From: Urechidicola croceus
GTDB lineage: Bacteria > Bacteroidota > Bacteroidia > Flavobacteriales > Flavobacteriaceae
DNA length: 64,000 nucleotides
Direction of reading: 5' to 3'
Assembly: GCA_905181865.1 (NCBI GenBank)
Contig: CAJIZG010000004.1
Span: 62,001 to 126,000 of the forward strand
Part shown: piece by piece, positions 34,580 to 44,582 of the stretch
Position numbering within the stretch: the first letter of the stretch is position 1
How the letters are laid out: every line of letters starts with the position of its first letter
Made by a program: the position numbers and the translations under genes
The notes under the pieces: generated by a model
The model's input: the letters and a program-made list of their open reading frames with translations, nothing else
What the model was told of the DNA's origin: nothing
Database searches by the model: none

Positions 34580-35722
34580 TTACCCAATTAAAGCTTGGAT
34601 AAAAAAAGTAGTAATTAACCCCCAAAAAGTTCCTGTAGCCATGCTTAGAATTGCCAAGACGATTGCATGAGGCATAAATCTTTTATCATAAGCGGAAGCG
34701 AGTGCAGGAGAAGTAGAGATCCCCCCGATATTAGCCATCAGGGCAATAGGAGTCCACACAAAAGAAGTTTTTAAAAAGAGTCCTATTAAGGTTAATAAGA
34801 TCATGTTTAAAACCATCCAAGCTACTATAAAGAATATAAAAACCAGAGGCAGATCAAAGTTCTCTATCTTTAATTTTAACCCTAAGATCGACATGATTAA
34901 AATGATACCGATAGACCCAATAATTAAATTTGTTTTGTGATCCCAGAACTTTAGGGCATTACCGATAACCAACCCTATTATAGACAGCCAGATAACATTG
35001 GTCAAAAAACTAAAATTAAAAAGTCTAAATAGAATTAATACGCCAAGAATAATCCCAAGAGATTTCATCATAGCCTTCACTGGAGTAACTTTTCCCTTTG
35101 GGGCATCCTTAAAATCAACTTCATCATCGATATTAAAAAAACGATTTATTTGATTTGTCTTTTTTACACTCTGGAATAGAAATATCATTACGATATTCTG
35201 TAGCAAGGTGTCAAAAAACAAAACAGATAAGAATAATTCTTCATTCAGTGAAATGTACTCTTGAAGTACTAGCATACTTGAGCTTCCACCGATCCAACTT
35301 CCAACAACGGGTATAAAACCCTTCCACAACTCTTCATCGATCAGTATGTTAAAATAACTAAAATCAAAAAATAGCACTAAGCCCATTAAAACAACAGGAA
35401 TCGTTGAAATAATTAACGATCCAGATAAAAAAAGAATGAGCGGCTTTAATCCAATTATTTTGATTTGAGTCAAAGACATTGATGACATTATACAGATAAT
35501 GACTAAGGGATAAAGGTACTTCTTACTCCAATCATGTAAAGATATTTGTTCAAGCGAAAGACCAAAGGAATTGGTTACGATGGCAGGTAATATAAACGAT
35601 AACAAGATGCCGGGAATCCAATTGGAGAGGATACTGATTATCCCCGTTTTTTGTTTTTCATAATACGTTATCGAAAAAAAAGTGCCAACGACGATAAGGA
35701 TTCCAACTAAATTTAAATTCAT
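34580..35722 (-). CDS. DUF819 family membrane protein
   Basis: A 380-aa integral membrane protein with about ten hydrophobic helices. Family-typical segments are FIPVVGSWIGGSSSMLVLQE near the middle and ALMANIGGISTSPALASAYD near the C terminus, the paired Gly/Ser-rich loops of DUF819 (YjcL-like) proteins, which look like transporters of inverted-repeat fold. The substrate is unknown. The frame is fully intact although both flanks are decayed IS copies and the neighbouring genes are broken. It is probably an acquired or mobilised gene that has stayed under selection; that is an inference from the flanks. Confidence 0.85.
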   Translation of the reverse strand: MNLNLVGILIVVGTFFSITYYEKQKTGIISILSNWIPGILLSFILPAIVTNSFGLSLEQISLHDWSKKYLYPLVIICIMSSMSLTQIKIIGLKPLILFLSGSLIISTIPVVLMGLVLFFDFSYFNILIDEELWKGFIPVVGSWIGGSSSMLVLQEYISLNEELFLSVLFFDTLLQNIVMIFLFQSVKKTNQINRFFNIDDEVDFKDAPKGKVTPVKAMMKSLGIILGVLILFRLFNFSFLTNVIWLSIIGLVIGNALKFWDHKTNLIIGSIGIILIMSILGLKLKIENFDLPLVFIFFIVAWMVLNMILLTLIGLFLKTSFVWTPIALMANIGGISTSPALASAYDKRFMPHAIVLAILSMATGTFWGLITTFFIQALIG

Positions 35723-35864
35723 TATATAATTTAATTAAAGGTGGGTTCTAAAAATTGATTTTTTTCTGTTTAGCAAAAAAATAAGAACCCTTTTTTATCT
35801 TTTTGAGAAAAATTTCCTTTAAATCTACCGATAAAATATTGATTTTAATTATAAATATTGAAAT

Positions 35865-36745
<881 letters not shown>

Positions 36746-36898
36746 CTCTTGTAGTAATTGTTTTACGGTGTAAATATAATCAACTAATTAATAATAAGTT
36801 ATTTTTTAGCCCCCCCCTTTAGAAATAAAAAAATTTGATATTGAGGAATAATATTTTTCGCAATAATGAATTAAACTATGGATTGATAATTTGAATTG

Positions 36899-37720
36899 TT
36901 AGGTTAATTTAAAGGTTATCACAGGTCTTACGGAATGATTCGATATATCTTTTGAAATACTTCCGTTAAAAAAATTCATGAGTCCACGTCTTCCATGGGT
37001 GTTTAATGTAATAAGATCAGCGTCACTATATTTAGCAAAATTGAGGATTCCTTTTTCGACAGAATTATCGTTATGGATATTTACTGTATAATTTTCAAGT
37101 TGAGCGCCTTTTATAAAGGATTTTATTTTTAATTGAGATTTAATTGTTGGCTCAAAATTCTGAGCAGTATTGACTTTAAGTAGATGTATTTTTGCGTCAA
37201 AAATAGTTAAGAAACTAATAATTTTTTTAAAGGTTTCTTTAGCACCTGTATTAAAAATTGATGCGAAAACAATGTTTTTTATTTTAAAATCTTCAATTTC
37301 ATTTTTTATAACTAAAACGTGAATGTCTCAATGGCGAACAACTTTTTCTGTATTAGACCCAACAAACATTTCCTCAAAGTCTGAAACTCCTTGAGACCCC
37401 ATTACTATTAAATCGACATTTTGTTTTTTGCTTTCATTAATAATGTCGTCAAAAGGCGTATGAAAAAAAACAGACCGAATTACCTTTACATTTGTTAGGA
37501 AATAACGCTTTGTAATTTTTTCAAATTTTTAATAGCCCCTTTTCATATGCAAAAGCGTAAAAGGAGAGTTGTTTTGATTTCCATAATTGGACGGGTCAAT
37601 TACCTCAGTTGTTAGTTCAAGTATATGCAAAAGATACAGTTCGCTATTAGTTTGTTCTACAATTTTTGCGGCGTATTCGGCTTGTGCGGAAAAATCAATT
37701 GGGACTAATATTTTTTTCAT
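36899..37720 (-). pseudogene. Universal stress protein (UspA, two-domain) with two nonsense codons
   Basis: One continuous frame of 273 codons plus stop has the length of tandem UspA proteins. The first domain begins MKKILVPIDFSAQAEYAAK and has DLIVMGSQGVSDFEEMFVGS. The second ends ADLITLNTHGRRGLMNFFNG, ISNRSVRPVITFKLT. It is interrupted by TAA at 37529-37531 (after HMKRGY) and TGA at 37328-37330 (in VRH-stop-DIHVLVIKN, where relatives have Ser). There is no frameshift, so decay is recent or the calls deserve checking. It lies between IS copy 2 and the rimP promoter. Confidence 0.85.
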
Positions 37721-37786
37721 GACATTATAATTTTAAGATGAGGCTCCCGTAAACTGACAAAAAAGAAGTTTATGAAAGAATGAATT

Positions 37787-37817
37787 TTTGTCAATGTCAA
37801 AAATAGTCCTATATTTG
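37787..37817 (+). promoter_or_regulatory. Promoter of rimP-nusA-infB
   Basis: TTTG (37787-37790), a 19-bp spacer and TATATTTG (37810-37817) match the Bacteroidota -33/-7 consensus exactly. The predicted RNA starts near 37823, about 90 nt before rimP. Confidence 0.85.
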
Positions 37818-37848
37818 CACACGAAAATAACAAATTATTTGGGAAGCG

Positions 37849-37874
37849 GAGGGGACGAAAAGTCCCCTCTTTTT
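37849..37874 (+). terminator. Leader terminator (attenuator) of the rimP-nusA-infB operon
   Basis: Perfect 8-bp GC-rich stem GAGGGGAC (37849-37856) / GTCCCCTC (37862-37869), GAAAA loop, then TTTTT. It lies between the promoter and the rimP ATG, with no gene ending upstream on this strand, so it must act in the leader. The right arm can also pair with AGGGGA at 37879-37884. Confidence 0.8.
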
Positions 37875-37913
37875 ATACAGGGGAATGAAATAAGGAGTTG
37901 TAAGGCAGAGAGA

Positions 37914-38381
37914 ATGGAACAAGAAGTTGTAAGGCAGTTAGTTAGTGAGGCTATTGAAGAGAATGAAAAACTGTTTTTGATAGAGTTATCTTTTTTGGCA
38001 GAGAATAAAATTCTTGTGGAGGTAGATGGAGATGAGGGGGTTAGCTTGAGAGAATGTATTAGGATTAGTCGTCACTTAGAGCATAGTTTGGATAGAGAAG
38101 TGGAAGATTTTGGATTAGAAGTCACTTCTGTAGATGCTTCGAAACCATTAAAGGTTGTAAGGCAATATAGGAAAAATACGGGCAGAATATTGTCTATTAA
38201 GACATTAGAAGGGCAGAAGGTAGAAGGGACAGTTGTTAGTGCAGATGATAAGATGGTAAACTTGGAGTGGAAAGCAAGAGAGTCGAAACCTATTGGAAAA
38301 GGAAAAGTTACTGTAGTTAAAACTGCGGCAATTGATTATAAAAACATACAAGAAGCAAAAGTGAAGATTATTTTTAATTAA
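37914..38381 (+). CDS. rimP: Ribosome maturation factor RimP
   Basis: A 155-aa cytoplasmic factor needed for assembly of the 30S subunit. The ATG at 37914 (MEQEVVRQLVSEAIEENEKL) fits family starts; upstream in-frame codons would run through the promoter and leader terminator. The N-terminal domain ends with SVDASKPLKVVRQYRKNTGR, and the C-terminal SH3-like domain has KVEGTVVSADDKMVNLEW. It is the first gene of the conserved rimP-nusA-infB operon, with 4 bp to nusA. Confidence 0.95.
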   Translation: MEQEVVRQLVSEAIEENEKLFLIELSFLAENKILVEVDGDEGVSLRECIRISRHLEHSLDREVEDFGLEVTSVDASKPLKVVRQYRKNTGRILSIKTLEGQKVEGTVVSADDKMVNLEWKARESKPIGKGKVTVVKTAAIDYKNIQEAKVKIIFN

Positions 38382-38385
38382 AGAA

Positions 38386-39642
38386 ATGGAAAATATAGCA
38401 TTAATAGAATCATTTTCAGAGTTTAAAGACGATAAAAGTATTGACAGAGTAACGCTTATGGCGTTGTTAGAGGATGTTTTTAGAGCAGCATTGAAACGAA
38501 AGTTCGGTTCGGATGATAACTTTGATATTATTATCAATCCAGATAAAGGAGATTTGGAAATTTGGAGAAATAGAATTGTTGTTGCTGATGGAATGTCGGA
38601 GGATGATAATGAGGAGATTGAACTGATAGAAGCTAGAAAAATTGAACCCGATTTTGAGATTGGAGAAGATGTTTCTGAAGAAGTAAAATTGATGGATTTA
38701 GGGCGTAGGGCTATTTTGGCGTTGCGTCAAAATTTGATTTCAAAAATATATGAGCACGATAGTACTAATATATTTAAACACTTTAAAGAATTAGAAGGAG
38801 ATATTTATAGTGCCGAAGTACATCATATAAAGCACAATGCTATAATTTTGTTAGACGATGAAGGAAACGAAATCGTTATGCCAAAAAGTGAGCAAATTAG
38901 ATCTGACTATTTTCGTAAAGGAGATTCTGTTAGGGGTATTATTAAAACGGTAGAATTAAGAGGTAATAAACCTGTGATTATTTTATCAAGGACAGAACCT
39001 AAGTTTTTGGAGAAATTATTTGAACAAGAAATTCCTGAAGTTTTCGATGGTTTAATTACCATTGAAAAGGTTGCTAGAATACCTGGTGAAAAGGCGAAAG
39101 TTGCAGTAGATTCTTACGATGATAGAATAGATCCAGTAGGGGCATGTGTTGGAATGAAAGGTTCGAGGATTCACGGGATTGTGCGTGAATTAGGAAATGA
39201 AAATATTGATGTGATCAATTACACTAAAAATGATCAGTTATTTATTGCTCGTGCGTTAAGTCCGGCAAAAGTTACATCGATGGTTATTCATTTGGAAGAA
39301 GGACGTGAAGACGGTAAAAAAGGAAGAGTTGATGTGTTCTTAAAACCTGAGGAGGTTTCAAAGGCAATTGGGCGTAACGGAGTGAACATTCGTTTAGCAA
39401 GTCAATTAACTGGATATGATTTAGACGTTCAGCGAGAAGGTGTAGAAGATGAAGATGTAGAATTAACTGAGTTCTCTGATGAAATTGAAGGATGGGTAAT
39501 TAAGGAATTCCAAAGTGTTGGTCTTGATACTGCGAAAAGTGTTTTAGATCAAAATGTTGCTGAATTAGTAAAAAGAACTGATTTGGAAGAGGAAACCGTA
39601 GTTGAGGTTCAGAATATTTTGAAAGCAGAGTTCGAGAATTAG
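38386..39642 (+). CDS. nusA: Transcription termination/antitermination factor NusA
   Basis: A 418-aa RNA-polymerase-associated factor promoting pausing, intrinsic termination and antitermination. The N-terminal polymerase-binding domain is at 1-130. The S1 domain (about 137-200) has IKHNAIILLDDEGNEIVMPK. KH1 has DPVGACVGMKGSRIHGIVRELG and KH2 has EVSKAIGRNGVNIRLASQLTG. The acidic-repeat domains of the E. coli protein are absent; only one HhH-like tail remains, as in many non-proteobacterial NusA proteins. The operon leader has an intrinsic terminator that NusA itself could act on. Confidence 0.97.
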   Translation: MENIALIESFSEFKDDKSIDRVTLMALLEDVFRAALKRKFGSDDNFDIIINPDKGDLEIWRNRIVVADGMSEDDNEEIELIEARKIEPDFEIGEDVSEEVKLMDLGRRAILALRQNLISKIYEHDSTNIFKHFKELEGDIYSAEVHHIKHNAIILLDDEGNEIVMPKSEQIRSDYFRKGDSVRGIIKTVELRGNKPVIILSRTEPKFLEKLFEQEIPEVFDGLITIEKVARIPGEKAKVAVDSYDDRIDPVGACVGMKGSRIHGIVRELGNENIDVINYTKNDQLFIARALSPAKVTSMVIHLEEGREDGKKGRVDVFLKPEEVSKAIGRNGVNIRLASQLTGYDLDVQREGVEDEDVELTEFSDEIEGWVIKEFQSVGLDTAKSVLDQNVAELVKRTDLEEETVVEVQNILKAEFEN

Positions 39643-39683
39643 TATTTTCGTATATAAAATATATTAAAGAGTAACAAACGAGT

Positions 39684-42557
39684 ATGGCTGATAACAAAAC
39701 AATGCGACTTAATAAGGTTCTAAGGGAACTCAATATTTCTTTAGATAGAGCTGTTGAACACCTTTCTGGAAAAGGGCATGAAATAGAGGCGCGTCCTACG
39801 ACTAAGATCTCCGATGAGGAATATCAAGTTTTGCAGGATGGATTCCAAACTGATAGGAGTAAAAAAGCCGAGTCTAAAGAAGTGGGCGAAGAGAAGAGAA
39901 AAGAGAAGGAAGCGATTGCTTTGGAGCGTGCAGCGAAACTTGAAAAAGAAAGACTTGAGGAAGAAGATAAGCAAATAGTTTTAAAAGCGAAAGCAGATAA
40001 ACTTGAGTTGAAGACCTTAGGGAAGATTGATATTGAAGATAAATCCAAGGCACCTAAGAAGTTAGAGCCAGAAGGTAAAGAGACTATTGCTGTTGAAGAG
40101 GTTACTCCGAAAGTTGAGAAAAAAGAGGTGCCAGTTGAAATAGTATCTGCTAAGGTAGAAAAGCTTGAAGTTAAAACTGTTGGGAAAATAGATCTTGGGA
40201 CAAAACCGAAAAAGGTGAAGAAGGAAAAGGCTCTTAAAGTTGAAGAAGTTAAAGGGGTAGTAAAAGAGAAGGCACCTATAAAGGGTATTGTTGCTAAAAA
40301 ACCTGTTGCGAAACAAGTGGAAGTTGCAAAGTCAACGGAAGAAACTCCTATAGAGCCTCAAGTATTAACTACTCAATATAAAAAATTAGACGGACCTAAA
40401 TTGGCAGGTACGATTGATTTAAAGCAATTCGAAAAGCCTAAAAAGAAAAAGGTTGCTCCAGCGGCGAAGGCAGTTGTTAAAAAGCCAGCTGAAAATGCTG
40501 ACAAAAAGAAACGAAAAAGAATTCGTAAAGATTTTAAACCGGGAGTTTCGAATGCAGGTTCTGGTCAAAGAGGCGCCACGGCGAATAGAGGTGGATTCAA
40601 TAAGAGTGGTCCAGGTGCTGGAAAAAGAAATATTATAAAAGAAGAACCTACTGAAGCAGATGTTCAAAAACAAGTTCGTGAAACTTTAGAAAAACTTCAA
40701 GGGAAGTCTAAAAAGTCCAAAGGAGCAAAATATCGTAGAGAGAAAAGAGAGACACATCGTCAACAATCTGATATTGATCAAGAAATTGCAGCAGCAGAAA
40801 GTAGAATCTTAAAAGTAACAGAGTTTGTTACTGTAAGTGAAGTTGCTACTATGATGGATACTCCTGTAAATAAAATTATTGGTGCATGTATGTCATTGGG
40901 AATGATGGTAACCATGAATCAGCGTTTGGATGCAGAAACATTAACTATCGTAGCAGAGGAATTTGATTATAAAGTCGAATTTGTTGGAGCAGAAGTAGAA
41001 GATGCAATTGTTGAAGAAGTTGATGCAGAAGAGGACTTAAAAAATAGGGCGCCTATTATTACGGTAATGGGTCACGTAGATCACGGTAAAACATCTTTAT
41101 TAGATTATATTAGAAAAGCGAATGTTATTGCAGGAGAGTCTGGAGGAATTACACAGCATATAGGTGCTTATGGAGTTCAGTTAGAAGGAGGACAAAAAAT
41201 AGCATTTTTAGATACACCAGGTCACGAGGCATTTACTGCCATGCGTGCACGTGGTGCTCAAGTTACCGATTTAGTAATTGTAGTAGTTGCTGCAGATGAT
41301 GGTTTAATGCCTCAAACAAAAGAAGCAATTAGCCATGCGCAAGCAGCAAATGTGCCCATTGTATTTGCAATCAATAAGATTGATGTTGTTGGTGCTAATC
41401 CAGATAAGATTAAAGAGCAATTGGCGGCTATGGATTTGTTAGTAGAAGATTGGGGTGGGAAAATTCAATCTCATGATATCTCTGCAAAATTTGGTACTGG
41501 CGTTAAGGATCTTTTAGAAAAAGTATTATTAGAGGCTGAAATGCTAGATTTAAAAGCAAACCCAGACAAACGTGCTATCGGCACTGTTGTTGAAGCATAT
41601 TTGGATAAAGGACGTGGATTTGTTTCTACTATTTTAGTTCAAGAAGGCACCTTAAAAGTTGGTGACTACGTATTAGCAGGTAAGAATAGTGGTAAAATCA
41701 AAGCGATGTTTGATGAGCGTGGTCATTCTGTTGAAGCAGCTGCACCATCTACACCGGTTTCAATCTTAGGATTGGATGGAGCACCACAAGCAGGTGATAG
41801 ATTCCATGTGTTCGAAGACGAAAAAGAAGCAAAGCAAATTGCAACAAAACGTTCTCAGTTGCAACGAGAGCAATCTGTAAGAACTCAGAAGCATATTACA
41901 TTAGACGAAATTGGTCGTCGTATTGCTTTAGGAGACTTCAAGGAATTGAATATTATCCTAAAAGGTGATGTTGATGGATCTGTTGAAGCCTTAACAGATT
42001 CGTTCCAAAAATTATCTACAGAAGAAATTCAAGTGAACATCATACACAAAGGTGTGGGTGCAATTACTGAATCAGATGTATTATTAGCATCGGCTTCTGA
42101 AGCGATTATTATCGGATTTAATGTACGACCTTCTGGAAGTGCAAGAACAATTGCAGATCAAGAAGAAATAGATATTAGATTCTATTCTATTATTTACGAT
42201 GCTATTAATGACTTGCGTGATGCAATGGAAGGAATGTTGTCGCCAGAAATGAAAGAAGAGATTGTGGGTAATGTTGAAATTAGAGAGGTTTATAAAATTT
42301 CTAAGATTGGAAACATTGCAGGTTGTATGGTCATGAGTGGTAAGATTATGAGAAATTCAATGATCAGAATTATTAGAGAAGGTGTGGTTGTTCATACGGG
42401 AACTTTAATAGCCTTAAAACGATTTAAAGATGATGCTAAAGAAGTAACTAAAGGATATGATTGTGGGATTCAAATTAAAGGATTCAATGATATAAAAATG
42501 GGAGATGTAATTGAAGCTTACGAAGAAGTAGCAATTAAAAAGAAATTGAAAAAGTAA
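39684..42557 (+). CDS. infB: Translation initiation factor IF-2
   Basis: A 957-aa GTPase that brings initiator tRNA to the 30S subunit and drives subunit joining. An IF2-N motif ([21 protein letters not shown]) starts the protein. Residues 60-370 are a long low-complexity linker rich in Lys, Glu, Ala and Val with repeated [11 protein letters not shown]-like units. The G domain begins at about residue 455 with [18 protein letters not shown] (G1), [14 protein letters not shown] (G3), NKIDV (G4), then IF-2 domains II to IV. It ends the operon and is followed by a terminator. Confidence 0.98.
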   Translation: MADNKTMRLNKVLRELNISLDRAVEHLSGKGHEIEARPTTKISDEEYQVLQDGFQTDRSKKAESKEVGEEKRKEKEAIALERAAKLEKERLEEEDKQIVLKAKADKLELKTLGKIDIEDKSKAPKKLEPEGKETIAVEEVTPKVEKKEVPVEIVSAKVEKLEVKTVGKIDLGTKPKKVKKEKALKVEEVKGVVKEKAPIKGIVAKKPVAKQVEVAKSTEETPIEPQVLTTQYKKLDGPKLAGTIDLKQFEKPKKKKVAPAAKAVVKKPAENADKKKRKRIRKDFKPGVSNAGSGQRGATANRGGFNKSGPGAGKRNIIKEEPTEADVQKQVRETLEKLQGKSKKSKGAKYRREKRETHRQQSDIDQEIAAAESRILKVTEFVTVSEVATMMDTPVNKIIGACMSLGMMVTMNQRLDAETLTIVAEEFDYKVEFVGAEVEDAIVEEVDAEEDLKNRAPIITVMGHVDHGKTSLLDYIRKANVIAGESGGITQHIGAYGVQLEGGQKIAFLDTPGHEAFTAMRARGAQVTDLVIVVVAADDGLMPQTKEAISHAQAANVPIVFAINKIDVVGANPDKIKEQLAAMDLLVEDWGGKIQSHDISAKFGTGVKDLLEKVLLEAEMLDLKANPDKRAIGTVVEAYLDKGRGFVSTILVQEGTLKVGDYVLAGKNSGKIKAMFDERGHSVEAAAPSTPVSILGLDGAPQAGDRFHVFEDEKEAKQIATKRSQLQREQSVRTQKHITLDEIGRRIALGDFKELNIILKGDVDGSVEALTDSFQKLSTEEIQVNIIHKGVGAITESDVLLASASEAIIIGFNVRPSGSARTIADQEEIDIRFYSIIYDAINDLRDAMEGMLSPEMKEEIVGNVEIREVYKISKIGNIAGCMVMSGKIMRNSMIRIIREGVVVHTGTLIALKRFKDDAKEVTKGYDCGIQIKGFNDIKMGDVIEAYEEVAIKKKLKK

Positions 42558-42580
42558 TTCAATTTTCATCATAGAAACAA

Positions 42581-42609
42581 AAAAATCCGATGCAATGCAT
42601 CGGATTTTT
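42581..42609 (+). terminator. Terminator of the rimP-nusA-infB operon
   Basis: Perfect 13-bp inverted repeat AAAAATCCGATGC / GCATCGGATTTTT with a 3-nt loop and flanking A and T runs. It can serve both infB and the convergent SPOR gene. Confidence 0.92.
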
Positions 42610-42632
42610 TTATGGTATCATTCAAGTAGAAA

Positions 42633-42998
42633 TTATAATTTTATTTCGGTCATTAAAATAATAGCGCCAGTAAATTTTAATTTAATAGTTTGTAGCGCAC
42701 GATCTGCTTCAAGACGCGTTAGATAATTACCAATTCTAACTTTCCACTCGGGTGCTTCATAAGAGAGATCGGCAATTTTATCGAATTCCTCGAAATATTC
42801 TTGTTTAATCTCATACGCTCGGGTTTCATTCCCATTGTATAATTGAATTTTGTATCCTTTGCCAGTTGGGTTGTTCTTGCTGTATTCTCTTTTCTTGGAC
42901 AATACATGGTTGATTTCGGAGTTTTCTTGACTATATACATCGTTGGCAAAGCAGATAAACACCAATAATACCGAGATACCTATTTTATAAATTTTCAT
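42633..42998 (-). CDS. SPOR-domain periplasmic protein
   Basis: A 121-aa protein with a signal peptide (to about VYSQ). Residues 45-121 are a SPOR domain: GKGYKIQLYNGNETRA, a central helix, then WKVRIGNYLTRLEADRAL and a final strand AIILMTEIKL. SPOR domains bind denuded glycan strands of peptidoglycan at the division site. There is no second domain, so it may be a small division or cell-wall accessory protein. It converges with infB across a shared terminator. Confidence 0.88.
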   Translation of the reverse strand: MKIYKIGISVLLVFICFANDVYSQENSEINHVLSKKREYSKNNPTGKGYKIQLYNGNETRAYEIKQEYFEEFDKIADLSYEAPEWKVRIGNYLTRLEADRALQTIKLKFTGAIILMTEIKL

Positions 42999-43198
42999 TT
43001 TATAAGTTTAATTTTGTTCTTTTCAATTGAAAAAGCACGAATTCTATTTTTCAAATTACACCCCCTAATTATAGGGTTTAAATTTACGCTACAAATCTAT
43101 ACTATTGTTTTTTAAATTCTTATTATTTCTAGTTATTTAGAATAATTATAAATTGTATTTTACATTATTTTTAGATTTTAAATTTCCTTAATAAGTGG

Positions 43199-43206
43199 TA
43201 TTTTTG
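43199..43206 (+). promoter_or_regulatory. Candidate -7 element of the act-cox operon
   Basis: TATTTTTG matches TAnnTTTG and lies 73 bp upstream of the actA start. No clear -33 TTTG is present. The rest of the 280-bp gap between the SPOR gene and actA is AT-rich and featureless. Confidence 0.55.
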
Positions 43207-43278
43207 CTGAACTATTATAACCCTTAAATGGTTCGGTAGAAATTAGTATATCAAAACTTGAAGAAAACATATATTTAT

Positions 43279-44541
43279 ATGAAAAGCGCGAAACAAAAGA
43301 GTCTAATATCGAAATTAGCGTTCACTAGTATTGCTTTCCTATTCTTAATTACTTTAAACATATCGGCTCAAGGAGACGCGGTGAATGGTAAAAAACTATT
43401 CAACATGAATTGCGCGGGATGTCATAAATTGGATAAGGATTTGGTAGGACCTGCTTTAGGAGGTATGTCAGATAGACGTGAAAATGCGTGGCTAAAATCT
43501 TGGATTAAAGACAATGTAGCATTTCAAAAGGTAGATTCAGATGCAAAAGAGGCGGCTGAATATAGTCCAGCAGCAATGCCTGCATTTCCACAATTATCAG
43601 ATCAAGAAATTGATGATATTATTGAGTATACAAAACCGGTAGTGGCGGAAGAAATGGTGGCAGGCTCATCAACAGTAGTTGTTGCGGCAGCGGAACCTCA
43701 AGATAATACCTTGTTATATATTTTAGGGGCGATTGTGTTTGTGCTGATTTTAATGATTTTTAACTTGTATAGCACGGTTAATGAGTTAAAAGGCAATGCT
43801 CCAAAAAGGAAAACAATAGAAGAACAGTTAAAAAGCATTTGGCGCGCTTTTGCTGGAAATAAATTTTTACATTTCTTGTTAGTTATATTCTTCTTGTTGT
43901 CTTCGGCTTATTTAGGATTTAGTTATTTATTGCAAATAGGAGTTGATCAAGGGTACCAACCAATTCAGCCAATCGAATTTTCGCACAAGATTCACTCAGG
44001 TGATAATAAGATAGATTGTCAATACTGTCACTCCGCAGCAAAACACAGTAAAAGTTCTGGAATCCCTCCAGCAAATGTTTGTATGAACTGTCATATGAAT
44101 ATTGCTGAAGTAGCAGATGGAACTGTAATAGGAAATCATGGTAAGGAAGTGTTGAATAAAGAAATTCAAAAGCTATACGATGCAGTTGGTTGGGATAAAG
44201 ACAAATTAGCATATATCGAAGGATATGAAAAGAAGCCGATAGAATGGGTACGAATTCATAATTTGCCAGACTTTGCATATTTCAATCACTCACAGCATGT
44301 AACTGTTGCTGGATTGAAGTGTCAGAAATGTCATGGTCCTGTTGAGGAAATGGATGAAGTGTATCAATACTCGCCATTAACAATGGACTGGTGTATTTCG
44401 TGTCATAGAGAAACAGAAGTTGATATGACAGAGAATGGCTACTATAAAAAAATCCATGAACAGCTTGCGAATAAGTATGGTGTTAAGGAAGTAACGGCAG
44501 CTCAAATGGGTGGAATGGAATGTGGTAAATGTCACTACTAA
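43279..44541 (+). CDS. actA: Alternative complex III subunit ActA, multiheme cytochrome c
   Basis: A 420-aa membrane-anchored cytochrome of alternative complex III, which oxidises menaquinol and passes electrons to the terminal oxidase. A signal peptide runs to about residue 31. A separate N-terminal mono-heme domain has CAGCH at 45-49, followed by two membrane helices (about 145-170 and 195-220). A five-heme domain follows with CQYCH, CMNCH, CQKCH, CISCH and CGKCH, so six CxxCH motifs in all. The ATG at 43279 was chosen because it starts a standard signal peptide; a TTG lies 21 bp upstream. It is the first gene of actABCDEF-cox2-cox1. Confidence 0.93.
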   Translation: MKSAKQKSLISKLAFTSIAFLFLITLNISAQGDAVNGKKLFNMNCAGCHKLDKDLVGPALGGMSDRRENAWLKSWIKDNVAFQKVDSDAKEAAEYSPAAMPAFPQLSDQEIDDIIEYTKPVVAEEMVAGSSTVVVAAAEPQDNTLLYILGAIVFVLILMIFNLYSTVNELKGNAPKRKTIEEQLKSIWRAFAGNKFLHFLLVIFFLLSSAYLGFSYLLQIGVDQGYQPIQPIEFSHKIHSGDNKIDCQYCHSAAKHSKSSGIPPANVCMNCHMNIAEVADGTVIGNHGKEVLNKEIQKLYDAVGWDKDKLAYIEGYEKKPIEWVRIHNLPDFAYFNHSQHVTVAGLKCQKCHGPVEEMDEVYQYSPLTMDWCISCHRETEVDMTENGYYKKIHEQLANKYGVKEVTAAQMGGMECGKCHY

Positions 44542-44582
44542 TAAAGAAGTGTAATAACGATTTTTGAGAAAATAATAAAAAT

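Noticed and set aside
37879-37884. Classical antiterminator in the rimP leader
   Set aside because: The segment that could pair with the terminator arm is transcribed after the termination point, so it cannot compete in time unless polymerase pauses.
40062-40673. Minus-strand reading frames rich in Phe, Leu and Ser opposite infB
   Set aside because: They mirror the Lys/Glu-rich low-complexity linker of IF-2 and show no promoter or family match.
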